The notes under the pieces are model-generated. The model did not search any database. It was not told the DNA's origin and was given only the letters and a program-made list of their open reading frames with translations. Below are positions 1-5,690 of a DNA stretch of 5,698 nt, piece after piece. How positions within the stretch are numbered: the first letter of the stretch is position 1; every line of letters starts with the position of its first letter. The DNA comes from an uncultured cyanobacterium (GTDB lineage Bacteria > Cyanobacteriota > Vampirovibrionia > Gastranaerophilales > Gastranaerophilaceae). The position numbers and the translations under genes were made by a program. The stretch is taken from positions 1 through 5,698 of the forward strand of contig CAMAML010000095.1 of the NCBI GenBank assembly GCA_945836835.1. Reading direction: 5' to 3'.

Positions 1-69
1 GTCCGCTTAATAACTTAATCACTATAAAAATAAATAATAAATCAAATGTAAAGAAATGTAAAAATGAAT

Positions 70-97
70 TTCAAATAGGCTGAAACCCTGATATAAT
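70..97 (+). promoter_or_regulatory. Candidate sigma70-type promoter for the small basic protein gene
   Basis: A perfect TATAAT -10 hexamer lies at 92-97. A TTCAAA hexamer at 70-75 matches four of six bases of TTGACA, with a 16-bp spacer. The predicted start falls near 103-105, at the first unit of the pentamer tract, so the tract would form the 5' end of the transcript and leave a leader of about 140 nt before the ATG at 247. Upstream, a 10-bp unit AAATGTAAAG/A is repeated in direct tandem at 44-53 and 54-63, one helical turn apart, and could be an activator or repressor site. In such AT-rich DNA a chance TATAAT is possible, so confidence is moderate. Confidence 0.45.
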
Positions 98-102
98 GTC
101 TC

Positions 103-152
103 TATGATATGATATGATATGATATGATATTATATTATATGGTGAGGTGAGG
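103..152. repeat. Degenerate pentanucleotide tandem repeat, ten units
   Basis: Read in 5-bp steps from 103, the sequence is TATGA five times, TATTA twice, TATGG once, then TGAGG twice. The first five copies are identical, and the period continues through the altered units. The tract starts right after a predicted promoter and lies 94 bp before the small gene at 247, so it should be in the transcribed leader or across the transcription start. Pure short repeats of this kind can change length by slipped-strand mispairing. Here that would alter promoter or leader geometry and not a reading frame. Each ATG inside the pure section opens only a two-codon frame (ATG ATA TGA). Confidence 0.85.
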
Positions 153-246
153 GCAGTTTTTCCTTCCAAAAATTTTTTATATAAGTGTAAGGGAAATCGA
201 TTGAAATTACACAAGGATATGTAAAAAAAGAAAGGGAAAAAATATT

Positions 247-501
247 ATGGCAAAATTATCATTAAAAGATGCAGGAATGGTTTGTAGTTATCTTAAGTCT
301 GTTGCTTATAGACTTTCTAACACCAAATGTTTTAATAATAATACTTATCTCAAAAACAAAAAGTTTTCAGCACGAACGCCTTTAGCAGAGTTACTGCGTA
401 AGCCTGAGAATATTCAGGCAGAGGCTCGATTGAAAGAGCGTGTCGCTTCACTACGCAAATACAAACACGCACCATTCAATCATTTTAATTTTCTTGGATA
501 A
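247..501 (+). CDS. Small basic hypothetical protein, 84 residues
   Basis: I do not recognise this protein. It is strongly Lys/Arg-rich, with no clear signal peptide or membrane segment. A polar Asn-rich stretch (about residues 27-37) is followed by a probable helix (about 44-70, from TPLAELLRKPE to RVASLRKY) and a His/Phe/Asn-rich tail. Two cysteines (positions 13 and 28) do not form a recognisable metal motif. The ATG start is preceded by AAAGGGA at 231-237, a usable but not ideal ribosome site with about 10 nt of spacing. Support for a real gene comes from the promoter, the ribosome site, a full-length frame with mixed third-base use and a hairpin plus T-run after the stop. Its charge suggests nucleic-acid or ribosome binding, but that is only inference. 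It converges on the minus-strand M48-like gene. Confidence 0.6.
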   Translation: MAKLSLKDAGMVCSYLKSVAYRLSNTKCFNNNTYLKNKKFSARTPLAELLRKPENIQAEARLKERVASLRKYKHAPFNHFNFLG

Positions 502-512
502 AAATGCAGTGT

Positions 513-603
513 GTAGGTCGTGTTCAACGTTTTCATTGAACACGACAGAAACAGAAATATTTGGAAAAAGTCGGGTTCGATGAAATTGTCGAACCCGACC
601 TAC
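513..603. repeat. REPIN/BIME-like element: two inverted GTAG-headed REP palindromes
   Basis: The left unit is GTAG (513-516), an 11-bp stem GTCGTGTTCAA (517-527) with its exact complement at 536-546, and an 8-nt loop. The right unit, read on the minus strand, is GTAG (603-600), stem GTCGGGTTCGA (599-589) with its exact complement at 580-570, and an 8-nt loop. A 23-nt spacer (547-569) separates them. The two 34-nt units match at 28 positions when compared in inverted orientation, including six of eight loop bases. Both stem differences (T/G and A/G) are matched by compensating changes in the opposite arm. A GTAG head next to a palindrome, in inverted pairs and in extragenic DNA, is the known architecture of REP elements mobilised by RAYT (TnpA-REP, Y1 HUH) transposases. 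No RAYT gene lies in this window, and family membership rests on form only. Confidence 0.75.
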
Positions 604-611
604 CGTTTTTT
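570..611 (+). terminator. Hairpin plus T-run, possible terminator of the small gene
   Basis: The right-hand palindrome of the REP-like pair (perfect 11-bp stem 570-580/589-599, GC-rich, 8-nt loop) is followed six bases later by TTTTTT at 606-611. In the alternative outer fold, 513-525 pairs with 591-603 (12 of 13 pairs), and the stem then ends two bases before the T-run. Either fold could end transcription coming from the 247-501 gene. The element is also a repeat, so terminator activity may be secondary. Confidence 0.4.
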
Positions 612-680
612 CGATTTAGTTACAAAAAACAAAGCGTGGAGAACTGCTCTGCGAGGCGTGGTGAAATTTATGCCCCTTTG

Positions 681-747
681 GTAGCGTACAAGAGTGGACT
701 CTGTCCACCCCTTCGTCTCCACACAAAAGCGGACTAAGTCCGTCTAC
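681..747. repeat. Second, weaker GTAG...CTAC hairpin pair
   Basis: A GTAG at 681-684 and a CTAC at 744-747 enclose two short hairpins: GTGGAC-TCT-GTCCAC (694-708) and CGGAC-TAA-GTCCG (730-742). Both share a GGAC...GTCC core. On the minus strand the right unit reads GTAG, one base, then the palindrome, which resembles a REP head. On the left, nine bases separate GTAG from the stem, so the fit is worse than at 513-603. The CTAC overlaps the TAG stop codon of the M48-like gene. The rest of 604-743 holds no gene. A GTGGAGA/TCTCCAC pair (636-642 with 716-722) could close a larger structure around it. Confidence 0.3.
725..742 (-). terminator. Weak hairpin terminator after the M48-like gene
   Basis: Directly after the TAG stop, the minus strand reads a 5-bp stem CGGAC-TTA-GTCCG followed by C and TTTT. 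The stem is short and the T-run has only four bases, so termination would be inefficient. The next hairpin on the same strand (708-694) could assist. It is placed as expected for the end of the glycosyltransferase/M48-like unit. Confidence 0.35.
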
Positions 748-1577
748 TTAGCCTGCGGTTCGGTGATGGACATCAGCAGGTCGTAAGTTACGCCCCAGCT
801 TGACAGTCCGCCCGTAGTTTTGTATTTTGCAAGCTGTTTTGCTCTGTTCGCTTTGATTTTTTCCTGTGATTTTTTCCATTTTGCAAGTTTTTTGGAGTTT
901 GCGTTTCTCTCGCTCACAATCGGGTCAGCGTACGTCAAAAACGCTCTGTATTCATTACAACCGTAACCTGCCTTGATTTTTGCGGGGAAGTTGTACGTCA
1001 AATAGTCGTAAATATACATAGCACGTTCACTGTTTGCAGGTTTTCCCTGAAGGATTTCCATGCTGCTGCCCGGCATTTTGTTCAACACGACAATCCCCGC
1101 AAGCGGATTGTAGCCCGCATTTATGACCAAATCCGTTCCCATAATGTCGGCTTCTTTTGCGATTGCCGTAGTTTCGACATTTGCTGCGTAGTTACTGTTA
1201 ATGGCGGTCGCAACGACGCTGTCCGAGCTGACGTTGCTCATAACGGCATTTTTTAACATATTGTGAACTTTTTTCTTGCCCAAGCTGTCGTTGATGACGT
1301 TGCCCAATTCGTGTGCCACAACGTAAGCTACTTCGTTGTCGTTCCCAGTATAGGTTAAGTCGGTTGAGCTTACCTGTATAACCTTTGTGGTTGCTGCTGT
1401 CGAGTTGTCAGCCGCTCCGTTTACGACTTTAAACGTAATTGTTGCAGGCAGGCTGTTCTTTGAAACGAGTTGTTTGCCCACAACGGGAACTCTGTCCGCT
1501 GCAACCCAAGTTGTTGCCGAGTTTGCGGGCAACACCAATGCAGAAATTGCAAATAATGCCAAAAATAATTTTTTCAT
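744..1577 (-). CDS. Exported M48-like peptidase homologue with altered zinc motif
   Basis: This 277-residue protein has a typical Sec signal peptide: MKK, a hydrophobic core at residues 4-16, and likely cleavage near ANSA (18-21). It should therefore be exported. Residues 80-190 follow the M48 zinc-peptidase pattern: DNEVAYVVAHELG (80-92), then EADIMGTDLVINAGYNP (142-158), which matches the family's EAD..G....AGY.P segment carrying the third zinc ligand (Glu142). Two key positions differ. The HExxH motif reads HELGN (His89, Glu90, Asn93; codon AAC in place of a His codon), and the later HP....R element reads KPANSER (179-185). Catalysis is doubtful, and the protein may be a pseudo-peptidase or a structural/binding relative. 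A Lys-rich helical stretch lies at about 218-250. The start is supported by the strong AAAGGAG site at 1588-1582. It probably shares a transcript with the upstream glycosyltransferase, 48 bp away. Confidence 0.85.
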   Translation of the reverse strand: MKKLFLALFAISALVLPANSATTWVAADRVPVVGKQLVSKNSLPATITFKVVNGAADNSTAATTKVIQVSSTDLTYTGNDNEVAYVVAHELGNVINDSLGKKKVHNMLKNAVMSNVSSDSVVATAINSNYAANVETTAIAKEADIMGTDLVINAGYNPLAGIVVLNKMPGSSMEILQGKPANSERAMYIYDYLTYNFPAKIKAGYGCNEYRAFLTYADPIVSERNANSKKLAKWKKSQEKIKANRAKQLAKYKTTGGLSSWGVTYDLLMSITEPQAK

Positions 1578-1581
1578 CTTA

Positions 1582-1602
1582 CTCCTTTCGCTCTCTCGAG
1601 CG
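1582..1602 (-). promoter_or_regulatory. Ribosome site of the M48-like gene beside a GAGA-tetraloop hairpin
   Basis: On the minus strand the gap between the two genes contains CGCTC-GAGA-GAGCG (1602-1589), a 5-bp stem closed by a GNRA-type loop. The Shine-Dalgarno AAAGGAG follows at once (1588-1582), then the ATG at 1577. The hairpin does not cover the ribosome site. It could stabilise a processed mRNA 5' end or simply be chance; the ribosome site itself is clear. Confidence 0.45.
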
Positions 1603-1625
1603 GTTTACATATACTTATACATATT

Positions 1626-2312
1626 TTAATCCGTAAATCTGAACTTGACCAACGCCCAAAGTGCGTGAAATCCGTCGACCCACGTAATCTTTTTTCCTTC
1701 GGAAAACTCTCTTCCATAGTACGAAACGGGCAATTCGTAAAGCCTTGCACCACGCTTGAGGACTTTTGCCGTAATCTCCGGTTCAAAGTCAAATCTGTTC
1801 GATTTAATCTCTATCCCCTTGATAAAATCTGCTCTGAACGCTTTATAACAGGTTTCCATATCGGTCAAAGTTGAGCCGTAGAGGATGTTTGTCGTCAGCG
1901 ACAAAAATTTATTCCCGAGCCAGTGGGTGAACATAAACGAGCGGGAAGGTTTTCCGCCCGCAAGCCTTGTCCCGTAGCAGACGTCGGCTTTGCCGTCAAG
2001 GATAAGTTTTATCAACGGTGCATAGTCAACAGGATCATATTCCAAATCCGCATCCTGAATTACGATAATATCCCCCGTCGCTTCTTTAAATCCCGTTCTA
2101 AGGGCAGCACCTTTGCCTTGATTGTAGTCATGGTAAAGAACTTTATACGGGAATTTTTGGTATAAGTCACGTGTTCCGTCGGTTGAATAGTCGTCAATCA
2201 GAATAATTTCTTTTTCCAGCCCGCAAAAATCCGTTTCTTCAAGTTTTTTTACAATGGTTTCCAGTGTCGAAACCTCGTTGTATACAGGTACAAGTATCGT
2301 AATTTTGTTCAT
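1626..2312 (-). CDS. Family 2 glycosyltransferase, dolichol-/polyprenyl-phosphate sugar synthase type
   Basis: This 228-residue soluble protein has the GT-A fold signature of the DPM1-like branch of GT2. It shows VPVYNE (8-13), IDDYSTDGT (39-47), NQGKGAALRTG (64-74) and the metal-binding DADLEYDP (87-94). The later block DMETCYKAFR and the C-terminal GREFSEGKKITWVDGFHALWAL are typical of enzymes that move a sugar from a nucleotide donor to a polyisoprenyl phosphate at the cytosolic membrane face. There are no transmembrane segments, and the length is normal for the single-domain form, so partner membrane enzymes must be encoded elsewhere. Donor and product cannot be read from the sequence. 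The ATG follows a GGGGA ribosome site placed close to it. The gene is divergent from the GAF/HD-GYP operon and is followed by the exported M48-like gene. The family call is secure and the exact substrate is unknown. Confidence 0.93.
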   Translation of the reverse strand: MNKITILVPVYNEVSTLETIVKKLEETDFCGLEKEIILIDDYSTDGTRDLYQKFPYKVLYHDYNQGKGAALRTGFKEATGDIIVIQDADLEYDPVDYAPLIKLILDGKADVCYGTRLAGGKPSRSFMFTHWLGNKFLSLTTNILYGSTLTDMETCYKAFRADFIKGIEIKSNRFDFEPEITAKVLKRGARLYELPVSYYGREFSEGKKITWVDGFHALWALVKFRFTD

Positions 2313-2346
2313 AATCCCCGCTTTCGTAAATTAATATAAATAAACT

Positions 2347-2374
2347 TTGTAATATCCTGATAATATTGTATAAT
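2347..2374 (+). promoter_or_regulatory. Candidate promoter of the GAF/HD-GYP operon
   Basis: TATAAT lies at 2369-2374, with TTGTAA at 2347-2352 as a four-of-six -35 match and a 16-bp spacer. The gene start at 2403 is preceded by AAAGGTG at 2391-2397, a good ribosome site. The 90-bp AT-rich gap also has to serve the divergent glycosyltransferase. On the minus strand only a TATATT at 2338-2333 stands out, without a well-spaced -35, so its promoter is not assigned. Confidence 0.55.
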
Positions 2375-2402
2375 AAAAATATGAGTTGTAAAAGGTGAAA
2401 AG

Positions 2403-4133
2403 ATGACGAAAACGAAAAAAGAAACAATTTGTGATATTGAACAGCTGAAAGTAGCTATAAAAGAGGCTTTGAGGCTGTTTGTCTCGAGCGATTTTGAGGG
2501 GGCGGAGCAAAAAATTTCGGAAGTTTACGCTCTTGCAAAGTCCCAAAACTCGGTTGAGCATGTTTCTATCAGCACAAGTTTGTTAAGTATGTTTAAGTTT
2601 TTAAGCGGAAAAATTGATTACGAAACGGCGTTATCAAATATTTACGAGGCGGGCGAGCTGGCAGAGTTTGAGAAAAACCGTAACGGAAGTTTGTTTAAAG
2701 AGTTTGCACTCGGCGAGGTTTACTACAAGAGCGGGGAAATCGAACTTGCCACAAGCCGTTTTGAAAATGTCAAGGTTTCGGGCTTGATTACAAAAGACGA
2801 GTATGAACTTGTCGGCTACGTTATCTCACGCATAAAACAGCTTGAGAAAGGTAAAAAGTACACCCTTCCGCCGACAAGCGATCCGCTTGTTTCGCTCGTA
2901 AAAATCGGACGCTCGATTACAGCTCAAACGGATATTAATATTCTCTTGAAAGTTATTGCGGAAGAAACCCGTATCGCACTTCAGGCGGACAGGTGTACCG
3001 TGTTTTTGCTTGATAAAGCCAAAAACGAACTCTGGTCAAAGGTTGCGTTAGGGCTGGACAGCCAAGAAATAAGATTTCCTGCGGATAAAGGGCTTGCGGG
3101 CTATACCGTGCGGACGGGAAATTCGATTAACATAAAGGACGCTTACAACGACAACAGGTTTAACCCCGACGTGGATAAATCTACGGGGTACAGAACCAAA
3201 ACAATTCTTTGCATGCCGATAAAAAACAACAATCAGGAAATTATCGGGGCGTTTCAGGTCTTGAACAAGTTTGGGGGAGTTTTCACCAAAAATGATGAAG
3301 ATCTCCTCGTTGCAATCGGCGGAAGTGCAAGTATAGCTTTAGAAAATGCCCAACTCTTCGAACAGCAAAAAGAACTTTACAAAGAACAAAAAGAGCTGTT
3401 TGAAAGTTTTATTAACACTCTTGCTTCCTCCATAGACGCACGTGACAAGATTACGGCGGGGCATTCTTCGAGGGTGAAATTGTACACCATGCTTATTGCG
3501 GACGAGCTTAACCTCGACGATTACGACAGAGAAATCCTCGAAAAAGCCGCAACCCTTCACGACATAGGTAAAATCGGGATACGGGATTCCGTTTTGCAAA
3601 AAGAAGGAAAACTTACGGATGAAGAGTATAAGCACATCCAAGAGCATGTAAGAATTACCCATAACATTTTGCAAAACATTTGCCTAAACGACGAGTTTAA
3701 GCAAATAAGCGAGATAGCATGCTCTCATCACGAAAAATACGACGGCTCGGGGTATTACAGGCACCTCAAAGGGGAAGAAATTACGTACGGCGGGCGTATT
3801 CTTGCCGTGTCCGACGTATTCGATGCGATTACGTCAAAAAGGCACTACCGTGACAAAATGCCTATTCAAAACGTTATCGACATTCTGATAAAAGGCGAAA
3901 ATGCCCACTTTGACAAAAATCTTGTCGAAATTTTCCTAAAAATTCCGCTCAACAAAATTGTCGAGGTGTTTTTGACGGAAAACAACATAAAATTAAAGCA
4001 AAAAGACGCAAAGTTGCTCGCAAAATACAACCTATACGACATATATAAATTAATCCTAAAAGAGGACAAGTCGGAGGAAGATAAAAAACTTATTTCGCTT
4101 TTCAATTACTATTATGCGGGCAAACAGGATTAG
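2403..4133 (+). CDS. Helical/TPR-like + GAF + HD-GYP protein, predicted cyclic-di-GMP phosphodiesterase
   Basis: The 576 residues divide into an N-terminal helical region with TPR-like pairs (about 10-150), a GAF domain (about 160-315), a coiled linker with a KEL(Y/F) repeat (about 315-345), an HD-GYP domain (about 343-515) and a helical tail. The HD-GYP part has AGHSSRV (His354), HDIGK (His386, Asp387, Lys390), His415, HHEKYDGSGY (His442, His443, Asp447) and Asp471 in AVSDVFDA, at the spacing known for active family members. It should hydrolyse c-di-GMP. The position four before His354 is Ile, not the Glu found in trinuclear-iron members, so a two-metal site is more likely. The name motif GYP reads GYY (450-452). 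The GAF carries NKFGGVFTKNDE (288-299), matching NK-F-xxx-DE of cyclic-nucleotide-binding GAFs. There are no membrane segments, so it is cytosolic. It is first in an operon with the exported TPR gene. Confidence 0.93.
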   Translation: MTKTKKETICDIEQLKVAIKEALRLFVSSDFEGAEQKISEVYALAKSQNSVEHVSISTSLLSMFKFLSGKIDYETALSNIYEAGELAEFEKNRNGSLFKEFALGEVYYKSGEIELATSRFENVKVSGLITKDEYELVGYVISRIKQLEKGKKYTLPPTSDPLVSLVKIGRSITAQTDINILLKVIAEETRIALQADRCTVFLLDKAKNELWSKVALGLDSQEIRFPADKGLAGYTVRTGNSINIKDAYNDNRFNPDVDKSTGYRTKTILCMPIKNNNQEIIGAFQVLNKFGGVFTKNDEDLLVAIGGSASIALENAQLFEQQKELYKEQKELFESFINTLASSIDARDKITAGHSSRVKLYTMLIADELNLDDYDREILEKAATLHDIGKIGIRDSVLQKEGKLTDEEYKHIQEHVRITHNILQNICLNDEFKQISEIACSHHEKYDGSGYYRHLKGEEITYGGRILAVSDVFDAITSKRHYRDKMPIQNVIDILIKGENAHFDKNLVEIFLKIPLNKIVEVFLTENNIKLKQKDAKLLAKYNLYDIYKLILKEDKSEEDKKLISLFNYYYAGKQD

Positions 4134-4142
4134 GGTTTGAAT

Positions 4143-5690
4143 ATGACAATAAAAAGAATAACATCAGGAATACTCTTAATATCGACGCTAACGGCATTTT
4201 TGCCGTCCTACGGGGCAAGCGTATTCGACTACCTGCCCTCAAACGACGCAAGCCAAACTCCGTCCATGACAAAAGAGTCCGTAAACTTTTACCCGACCCA
4301 AAAAGCAAAATTAACAAGAACAAGCCTGCTCAACCAATATGATATTGCTATGCAACGATTTAAGCAAAGCAACGTAAAATCAGCCTACGCAGACTTTAAC
4401 GTACTTATAAAATCCGTTGTCCCGAACGATTTTGCGTATTCAAAAATTGCGGGTGAGATGGCTCAAATCGGGTTCTTTAACCTTAGCCAATCAGCCATGG
4501 ATAAGATTACGGAAAAAGAGGTTGCAACGGCTCAATCCGAGGACATAAAGCTCTTCTATTTCCCTAAAAACCCTCTTACAAAACAAGACGAGATATATTT
4601 AGGGGAAATGTACTCAAACATTATCTACAATGCCCAGAGTAAAGAAGCTACGGCGGAGCTTTTGAAGAACAAAACCCTGTTAGACCGTTCGGATTACGCA
4701 AACTACATTGTGGCTCTTGGGGCATTAAAATCGGGCGACCCCGATACTGCCGAAAAATATATTGAAATTGCACTAAAGTCCAACCCGCAAAACATCAACT
4801 ACCAAAAATTGAAAATAGAAATACTTTTGCAGGGCAAAAAACCTAAAGAGTCTCTAAAAGTTATCTCTTCAATCAGAGGCGAAAATCTTTGCACAAAAGA
4901 ATACGAAAACAAGGTTGCCGAGCTTGAGCAGTACACCTTATACAAAACCGAAAAAAATGAGGTTATGAAAAAATATCACCTCGGGTATTACTACTACCTG
5001 ACGGGTGATTTGTCAAAATCAATCAGAACGCTTCAGGGTGCAATCACCACAAAGAAGAAAACCAACAAGCAGGTCTATGCACTTATGGCACAAGTTTATT
5101 ACGCCCAAAAAGAATATGAAAAAGCCGAAAATTTTGCCCTAAAGGTTGAAAACCTTGGCGGAAGCGTGGAGGCAAACTTGGTTTTGGGGAAATTGAGCTA
5201 CAAAAACGAAGACTTTAAATCTGCCCAAAAGTATTTCAAAAATGCGATTGACGGTGAAAATATCGAACCTATGGTGTGGCTTGCCATGACGTATTCGCAA
5301 CTCGGACAGAAAAAACAGGCACTTGCAATTTATACAAAAATTCTTAAAAACAGAGACGATTGCCCGCAGGCTTATTTTAACGTTGCAATGAACGATGCGG
5401 AAAGACGCACCGAATACCTCAAAAAAGCCGTTATGATTGATATTGCCTACGTCGATGCTTGGCTTGAATTGGCGGGGGATTGCATAGGTAAAAATAAGTT
5501 TTCTTTGGCAAATAAATATTTAGGAATTGTAAAGTATATTGACGAAAACAATTTTAGATATTATTATTATCAAGGATTGGTTTATAAGGCGAGCGGAAAT
5601 CAACAGGACGCAAACTATTATTTCAAACAAAGTCTTATACTCAATCCGAACTTTGAACTTGCAAAAAAGGAACTGGGAATACGGATATGA
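4143..5690 (+). CDS. Exported tetratricopeptide repeat protein
   Basis: I take the ATG at 4143 as the start (515 residues), preceded by AGGG at 4132-4135. An in-frame TTG at 4137 would add only two residues. The N-terminus is a signal peptide: MTIKR, a hydrophobic stretch (10-20) and likely cleavage after SYGA (22-25). No lipobox Cys is present, so the protein is periplasmic or released. After a region of unclear fold (26-180) come TPR units at about 183-216, 276-306, 308-339, 342-373, 374-409, 438-469 and 470-504. The clearest are VYYAQKEYEKAENFA, KLSYKNEDFKSAQKYF and YKASGNQQDANYYF. TPRs form a superhelix for protein binding, so a scaffold role in an envelope complex is inferred; the partner is unknown. 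The start lies nine bases after the HD-GYP stop and the stop overlaps the next ATG, so the three genes are probably co-transcribed and translationally coupled. Confidence 0.88.
   Translation: MTIKRITSGILLISTLTAFLPSYGASVFDYLPSNDASQTPSMTKESVNFYPTQKAKLTRTSLLNQYDIAMQRFKQSNVKSAYADFNVLIKSVVPNDFAYSKIAGEMAQIGFFNLSQSAMDKITEKEVATAQSEDIKLFYFPKNPLTKQDEIYLGEMYSNIIYNAQSKEATAELLKNKTLLDRSDYANYIVALGALKSGDPDTAEKYIEIALKSNPQNINYQKLKIEILLQGKKPKESLKVISSIRGENLCTKEYENKVAELEQYTLYKTEKNEVMKKYHLGYYYYLTGDLSKSIRTLQGAITTKKKTNKQVYALMAQVYYAQKEYEKAENFALKVENLGGSVEANLVLGKLSYKNEDFKSAQKYFKNAIDGENIEPMVWLAMTYSQLGQKKQALAIYTKILKNRDDCPQAYFNVAMNDAERRTEYLKKAVMIDIAYVDAWLELAGDCIGKNKFSLANKYLGIVKYIDENNFRYYYYQGLVYKASGNQQDANYYFKQSLILNPNFELAKKELGIRI

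Noticed and set aside
1..8. GTCCGCTT matches the minus strand of 734-727 near the second hairpin pair
   Set aside because: Eight bases are too few to claim a repeat copy, and the left part lies outside the window.
103..152. Pentamer tract considered as a CRISPR array or origin iteron
   Set aside because: Units are 5 bp with no spacers, so it is not CRISPR. No DnaA boxes or replication gene lie nearby, so it is not an origin by any visible evidence.
213..224. AAGGA followed by ATG TAA, a start-stop minimal upstream frame
   Set aside because: The ribosome-like AAGGA is only one base from the ATG, too close for normal initiation.
1387..1636. Plus-strand frames over the start of the M48-like gene
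   Set aside because: They run antisense to a gene with a clear signal peptide, family motifs and a strong ribosome site, and they encode no recognisable protein.
3339..3674. Open frame of 111 codons on the minus strand
   Set aside because: It lies wholly inside the HD-GYP coding region, has no convincing ribosome site, and its protein shows no recognisable domain. It is a shadow of the sense gene.
4137..4142. TTG at 4137 as the start of the TPR protein
   Set aside because: An ATG two codons later has a better-placed ribosome site and begins a standard signal peptide; the choice changes only two residues.
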